From an uncultured Chromatiaceae bacterium (GTDB taxonomy: Bacteria > Pseudomonadota > Gammaproteobacteria > JAADHS01), in contig CALZJI010000306.1 of NCBI GenBank assembly GCA_945787615.1, forward strand, positions 1 through 40,925: a DNA stretch of 40,925 nucleotides, read 5' to 3'. The notes beneath the pieces were generated by a model that made no database searches, was not told the DNA's origin, and was given only the letters and a program-made list of their open reading frames with translations. This document shows, piece by piece, positions 37,277-40,925 of this stretch; positions within the stretch are counted from its first letter, which is position 1; each line of letters opens with the position of its first letter. The position numbers and the translations under genes were made by a program.

Positions 37277-37888
37277 ACAACAACTAACAGTACATTAAAG
37301 TAAAAAGGGGAGGGCCGAGGTTGCTGGATTGAATCTCGTTACACCCTGCGTATATTTTCATTTTACGACAAAAGGCGTCCCCGCTGCTGGAAAACGCATA
37401 GTCCATTGATTTATACCCATCATAGATATATTCGGCTTACGGTCGTTTATCGTAAGGGCCATTTTTACGCTAACTTTTATGTATTCCCGTTGAATCATAA
37501 GCGTTTTTTTGTTAAACTTCGCGCACCTATAACTAAAAACGTCCTTCCTTAGGGTCGCGGCAACCGTACTTCACATATTTTAGGTGTCTGGGCGCTCGCC
37601 TGGCTAAGCTTTCGCGTCCTGCTCACGCCCCTTGCCTGCATCCATATAGGCAAGGCGCAAAAACGTTGGAATATCACTAACTTTCAAGGTGTTGAAATGC
37701 TACCGCGCGCTCGATTGTCGTTCCCGACGCAATTCTACCTCCTGCGTCCCTGCAGTCGTGCTTTCGCGCCTTACGTACGCGCGCCATGTGGGCAACGCCG
37801 CCAGGTGAGATGGGCCGGCGTCAAAAATGTGAAGTATTGTTGAGGCGAACCCTTAGTACAAAGTCGTTCTAAATTCCCGAGGTTTTTT
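37277..37888. other. 612-bp intergenic region upstream of the SulP gene
   Basis: The region separates two divergent genes. It contains an A+T-rich left part that probably holds both promoters, though no clear box pair is seen. Its right part (37567-37836) is bounded by inverted TACTTCACAT. No coding frame is convincing. A GAGG six bases before the SulP ATG is the ribosome binding site. Confidence 0.5.
37567..37836. repeat. 270-bp segment bounded by inverted repeats
   Basis: TACTTCACATATTT at 37567-37580 and the complement of 37823-37836 (TACTTCACATTTTT) match at 13 of 14 positions. Inside lies a perfect hairpin (CCTTGCCT 37630-37637, AGGCAAGG 37648-37655). No target duplication is seen at the ends, so a mobile origin is only a possibility. 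Confidence 0.35.
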
Positions 37889-39421
37889 ATGTTTTATCTG
37901 TCTCCCAAACAGGTGGGAGGGCTAAAAGACGACGTCCTCTCTGGCCTGACTGTGGCGTTGGCACTGGTACCGGAAGCGGTCGCGTTTGCTTTTGTAGCGG
38001 GTGTGCAACCCCTTGTCGGCTTGTACGCCGCGTTTCTTGTAGGGTTGATCACAGCCTCTATTGGCGGTCGTCCTGGGATGATTTCGGGCGCTACCGGCGC
38101 GCTGGCTGTGGTAATGGTGGATCTCGTCGCGCGCCACGGGGTTGAGTATTTGTTTGCCGCCGTGGTGTTGATGGGGATAATCCAGATTTCGGCAGGGTTA
38201 TTGCGCCTCGGGAAATTCATCCGTATGGTTCCCTACCCCGTGATGCTTGGGTTCGTGAACGGTCTTGCCATCGTTATTTTCCTTTCCCAATTACAGCATT
38301 TCCAATTTACGGGCGAGGATGGCCAGAGTCATTGGATGAGTGGTTCCGCGCTGTGGGTTCTGTTAGGGTTGGTGGGGCTGACCATGGCCATTATCCATTT
38401 TCTACCCCGACTCACTCGCGCGATCCCGGCTTCCCTGGTCGCCATAATCGTCATTACCGCCATGGTACTGGTGTTTGACATGGACGTGAAAACCGTGGGC
38501 GATTTAGCGTCCATCGCTGGTGGTTTCCCTGAATTCAGCATTCCAGGGGTTCCGTTCACATGGGAGACGTTATGGATCATTTTGCCCTATTCGGTAATCC
38601 TTGCGTTAATCGGGCTGATTGAATCCTTGCTGACCATGACGCTCATTGATGAAATTACCAGTACCCGCGGTCGCGGCAACAAAGAATGTGTCGGGCAAGG
38701 CGTGGCAAACACGGTAACAGGTTTCTTCGGCGGCATGGGTGGCTGCGCGATGATTGGCCAGAGTATGATCAATGTGAACTCCGGTGGCCGAGGTCGCGCC
38801 TCGGGTATCACGGCCGCGCTGTGCTTGTTGGGGTTTATTCTATTCGCCGCCGATCTAATCGAGATGATTCCTCTGGCCGCATTGATTGGCGTGATGTTTA
38901 TTGTTGTTTTGGGGACTTTTGAGTGGTCTAGCTTTCGTATCCTAGGGAAAGTGCCACGCGCGGACGCGTTCGTTTTGGTGTTAGTATCCGCCGTAACGGT
39001 CGCTACGGACTTGGCGATTGCCGTTGTAGTGGGCGTAATCGTGTCCGCGCTGGTGTTTGCTTGGGACCACGCTAAAAGAATCTATGTGGACGCGCATATC
39101 GATGAGAAGACGGGCAGTAAAGTCTACGTGCTAAATGGTCCGTTGTTCTTCGGCTCCGTGCATAATTTCAAGAATTTGTTCGATCCACAAAACGACCCGG
39201 ATGATGTGGTTATCGATTTCTTACACTCGCGGGTGTATGACCACTCAGGTTTAGAAGCCATTGATGCGCTGGCCGAACGCTACTTAGGGCTAGGGAAGAA
39301 ACTTCACCTCCGTCATGTGAGCGCGGAATGCCGTTTGCTGCTTGCCAAGGCCGGAAACTTAGTGGAAGTGAACGTTATCGAAGACCCAAGATATCGCGTC
39401 GCCACGGACCAACTTGGTTAG
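37889..39421 (+). CDS. SulP family inorganic anion transporter with STAS domain
   Basis: The 510-residue product is a SulP (SLC26-type) transporter. The membrane part (about 1-400) has the family start [40 protein letters not shown] and [20 protein letters not shown], then [20 protein letters not shown]. The C-terminal STAS domain (about 410-505) holds [20 protein letters not shown], with the conserved Asp-x-Ser. Likely substrates are sulfate or bicarbonate with sodium or protons; sequence alone does not decide. Only a weak dyad without a T-run (39430-39448) follows the stop. The next gene is convergent. Confidence 0.92.
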   Translation: MFYLSPKQVGGLKDDVLSGLTVALALVPEAVAFAFVAGVQPLVGLYAAFLVGLITASIGGRPGMISGATGALAVVMVDLVARHGVEYLFAAVVLMGIIQISAGLLRLGKFIRMVPYPVMLGFVNGLAIVIFLSQLQHFQFTGEDGQSHWMSGSALWVLLGLVGLTMAIIHFLPRLTRAIPASLVAIIVITAMVLVFDMDVKTVGDLASIAGGFPEFSIPGVPFTWETLWIILPYSVILALIGLIESLLTMTLIDEITSTRGRGNKECVGQGVANTVTGFFGGMGGCAMIGQSMINVNSGGRGRASGITAALCLLGFILFAADLIEMIPLAALIGVMFIVVLGTFEWSSFRILGKVPRADAFVLVLVSAVTVATDLAIAVVVGVIVSALVFAWDHAKRIYVDAHIDEKTGSKVYVLNGPLFFGSVHNFKNLFDPQNDPDDVVIDFLHSRVYDHSGLEAIDALAERYLGLGKKLHLRHVSAECRLLLAKAGNLVEVNVIEDPRYRVATDQLG

Positions 39422-39506
39422 GTCTGCGTTTACCAATGACGATGGTAATCCTATCTAATGTCTACTGCTATGATGCCGGCAGAACATATTTTATGCGGAG
39501 CACACC

Positions 39507-39532
39507 CAAAAAGAGACCCGCCGGAGCGGGTC
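39507..39532 (-). terminator. Intrinsic terminator on the minus strand
   Basis: A 7-bp perfect stem (GACCCGC 39515-39521, loop CGGA, GCGGGTC 39526-39532) is followed, reading the minus strand, by TCTTTTTGGG. The T-run exists only in that direction. It lies about 48 bases after the stop of the small minus-strand gene at 39580-39807. Confidence 0.78.
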
Positions 39533-39579
39533 AAATGAAGGGAGAGTAACGCAATGAAAGTGTTGGTTTACGTGTCGAG

Positions 39580-39807
39580 TTATCTCGGCGTTCGCCGCCG
39601 TTTCATAGGGAGCGGTGTTTTCGATACCGGAACTCTCGCCAAGATGTTTTGCTCTCGTACTCCGCTAACCGTCAGGTGTATGAGAGCTATCGAAAGTATT
39701 ACGAGCAATAACGCGTCGGCTCCCGCCACCGCATAAGCCGTTAGAGCGCCCAAAATGCCCAGTATTGTAGCGGTTATTTTCCCATGTATACCGGTATATT
39801 TCGTCAT
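39580..39807 (-). CDS. Small predicted membrane protein, unknown function
   Basis: The 75-residue product is not recognised. Residues about 10-47 are strongly hydrophobic (ITATILGILGALTAYAVAGA, then LLLVILSIALIHLTV) and could form one or two membrane helices; the C-terminus is basic (MKRRRTPR). Three observations support a real gene: AAAGGA seven bases before the ATG on the minus strand, an intrinsic terminator just downstream, and a membrane-protein-like composition. It is convergent with the SulP gene. An overlapping frame on the plus strand (39554-39736) has no such support beyond a GGAG. Confidence 0.6.
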   Translation of the reverse strand: MTKYTGIHGKITATILGILGALTAYAVAGADALLLVILSIALIHLTVSGVREQNILARVPVSKTPLPMKRRRTPR

Positions 39808-39871
39808 AGAAAGTCCTTTCGCCCCTATTTTCTGTACATAAAGTTGGACAATGCAATCTCAGATAGTTCCT

Positions 39872-39889
39872 CTAGCACGCATTTCTCAT
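39872..39889 (-). repeat. 18-nt intergenic motif, copy F (reverse orientation)
   Basis: The plus strand reads CTAGCACGCATTTCTCAT; its complement differs from GTGAGAAATGCGGGCTAG at two positions. It lies about 65 bases upstream of the small minus-strand gene, where a promoter would be expected. Confidence 0.5.
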
Positions 39890-40862
39890 TAGGACGAGCG
39901 ATGGCGACCGGACCTGATGAGCACTGCCGGCAAGTGCGTTTTGGCATCGTTGGGTCACCAGCCCCAGCCAGCGTAGAGGCCCGTTTATTCAAATTCTACA
40001 TTAGCGACCTGAGGTGATAACGTCTAGATTAATTTATGATAATAATGATTTACTGGGGCGGTCGATGATCGAGTACTCAGTAAAGCTCGTGTTGTGCACC
40101 AGTAGTGGTGGTGAGGTCGAGGAAGATCTCGTAAGTTCAAGGGGTGCGAACCGAAAACGACGAACGCCAACTTTATATAGGGTTGAGGGGGTCGCATGGG
40201 TTACGACCGTGGAATAGACCGTGTTGCCAATCGATCGGCGGTTAGTAAAGGGGATTGCGCGTTTCGCTAACTTCCTGGAATACCTCGATAATTTAATTGC
40301 CGTAGGGTAAACTAACGAATCCGTTTGTGTTTTTTAAAGGGCGGGCGTGGTTGTTTCGCGTAGCGTCGTAGGAACATAGACCAGGAAACGCGTTAACTTT
40401 TTTTTTAATATTCAGTTCCTTTGGCGAACGTTTTTCGGGAATCGACGGGCTATGCGCTCGAAGGGCGTTGTCGTAAAAACACTCTACCTAGTACGGTGCG
40501 GGAACATGACGGGTCGGGAGATCTTTCCCGTAGGGTATACACCCGTACTAACGCTGTGATTGCATGGAGGCGCAAAGCACAAGCTCTAGATTTCGCAGCG
40601 GTTCAAATAATACCCTCTCATCCTATGGGGGAAGCTAAGATTTTTTGATTACACTAGGAGACCAATATCTTGCGCTATGCATCCGCCCTGAAGAAGCCAC
40701 GGATTCACGAGGTGGATTTAACTTGGCGCGTTTAGGGCCGCAGAAAACAATAATTATCCAAAGATGGCGCCGGATTTTTGCTCAGATTCAAGGCACGGCA
40801 AGTGGCGCATATTGAAATATACCCGTGGCGTTTGAGATTTAGGTGTTAAGAGTGCGTCATAT

Positions 40863-40906
40863 TCATTTCGTGGCAAGGCGAAATGACGAGTAATAGCCGG
40901 ACTATT
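40863..40906. repeat. Two adjacent hairpins at the right edge
   Basis: The first is TCATTTCG (40863-40870), loop TGGCAAGG, CGAAATGA (40879-40886), an 8-bp perfect stem. The second is AATAG (40892-40896), loop CCGGA, CTATT (40902-40906). There is no T-run. The sequence TGGCAAGGCG before and CAACGC after suggests a larger imperfect dyad that continues past the window. Confidence 0.5.
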
Positions 40907-40925
40907 GCGAGGAGTTTCAACGCAG

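Larger units (their letters stand above)
39808..40925. other. 1.1-kb stretch without a convincing gene
   Basis: Open frames here are short, mostly begin at TTG or GTG, and have protein sequences without recognisable features. The stretch contains motif copy F (39872-39889), an A+T-rich patch near 40030-40055, a run of nine Ts at about 40399-40407 without a hairpin before it, and two hairpins at the right edge. I see no tRNA. Confidence 0.5.

Noticed and set aside
39554-39736. 60-residue plus-strand frame with GGGAGAG before its ATG
   Set aside because: It lies antisense to the small membrane protein gene, its product has no recognisable pattern, and the nearby terminator works on the minus strand.
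40014-40217. 67-residue plus-strand frame, with an internal ATG at 40065
   Set aside because: No convincing ribosome binding site, no recognisable feature, low-complexity runs of charged residues.
40421-40648. 75-residue plus-strand frame
   Set aside because: Starts at TTG without a ribosome binding site and its sequence looks random.

Overview
The window is a chromosomal segment of a gammaproteobacterium that I cannot place more precisely. Three things point there: the S10-spc-alpha ribosomal gene order runs exactly as in Escherichia coli; gcvR-bcp are divergent from dapA-bamC next to a PhoH/PerM neighbourhood; and BamC, GcvR, MsrPQ, CysQ and YrfG are present, a set typical of that class. 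Base composition looks moderate (about half G+C by eye, not computed). No rRNA, tRNA, CRISPR array, prophage or intact transposase was found.

Layout. 1-102: the end of tuf. 246-14027: an uninterrupted plus-strand ribosomal protein cluster, rpsJ to rplQ, with secY, rpmJ and rpoA. It has a textbook sigma70-like promoter just before rpsM and a strong intrinsic terminator after rplQ. 14090-16278: a SAM hydrolase (DUF62) gene and a PerM-type AI-2E family membrane protein. 16388-19594 (minus): a PIN-PhoH ATPase, the peroxiredoxin Bcp and the ACT-domain regulator GcvR. 19829-26613 (plus): dapA, bamC, purC and purL, covering lysine/cell-wall precursor synthesis, outer-membrane assembly and purine synthesis. 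27142-33127: a Bax-like glucosaminidase, a secreted polysaccharide deacetylase, msrP-msrQ (periplasmic methionine sulfoxide repair), a YkgJ cysteine-cluster protein, a YrfG-type nucleotidase and cysQ. 33278-37276 (minus): a 1332-residue exported repeat protein. 37889-39421: a SulP anion transporter. After it comes a small predicted membrane protein on the minus strand, then about 1.1 kb without a convincing gene.

The unusual material is mostly between genes. A 166-bp element at 26761-26926 has 20-bp perfect terminal inverted repeats and a 5-bp CTAAG duplication, so it looks like a MITE. An 18-nt motif close to GTGAGAAATGCGGGCTAG recurs at least six times in different gaps, once as a 64-bp palindrome. 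A 270-bp segment upstream of the SulP gene is bounded by inverted TACTTCACAT. Two hairpins sit at the right edge of the window.

The most distinctive protein is the 1332-residue one. Seven BNR/sortilin-like repeats, enough for one propeller, interrupt a series of fourteen Y-x-G-G-x-F-T repeats, and the protein ends in a GlyGly-CTERM-like anchor. In the ribosomal cluster, S4 carries a four-cysteine zinc-type N-terminus rather than the cysteine-poor form of E. coli. I see no clearly new multi-gene system. The repeat families and the large exported protein are the best leads.
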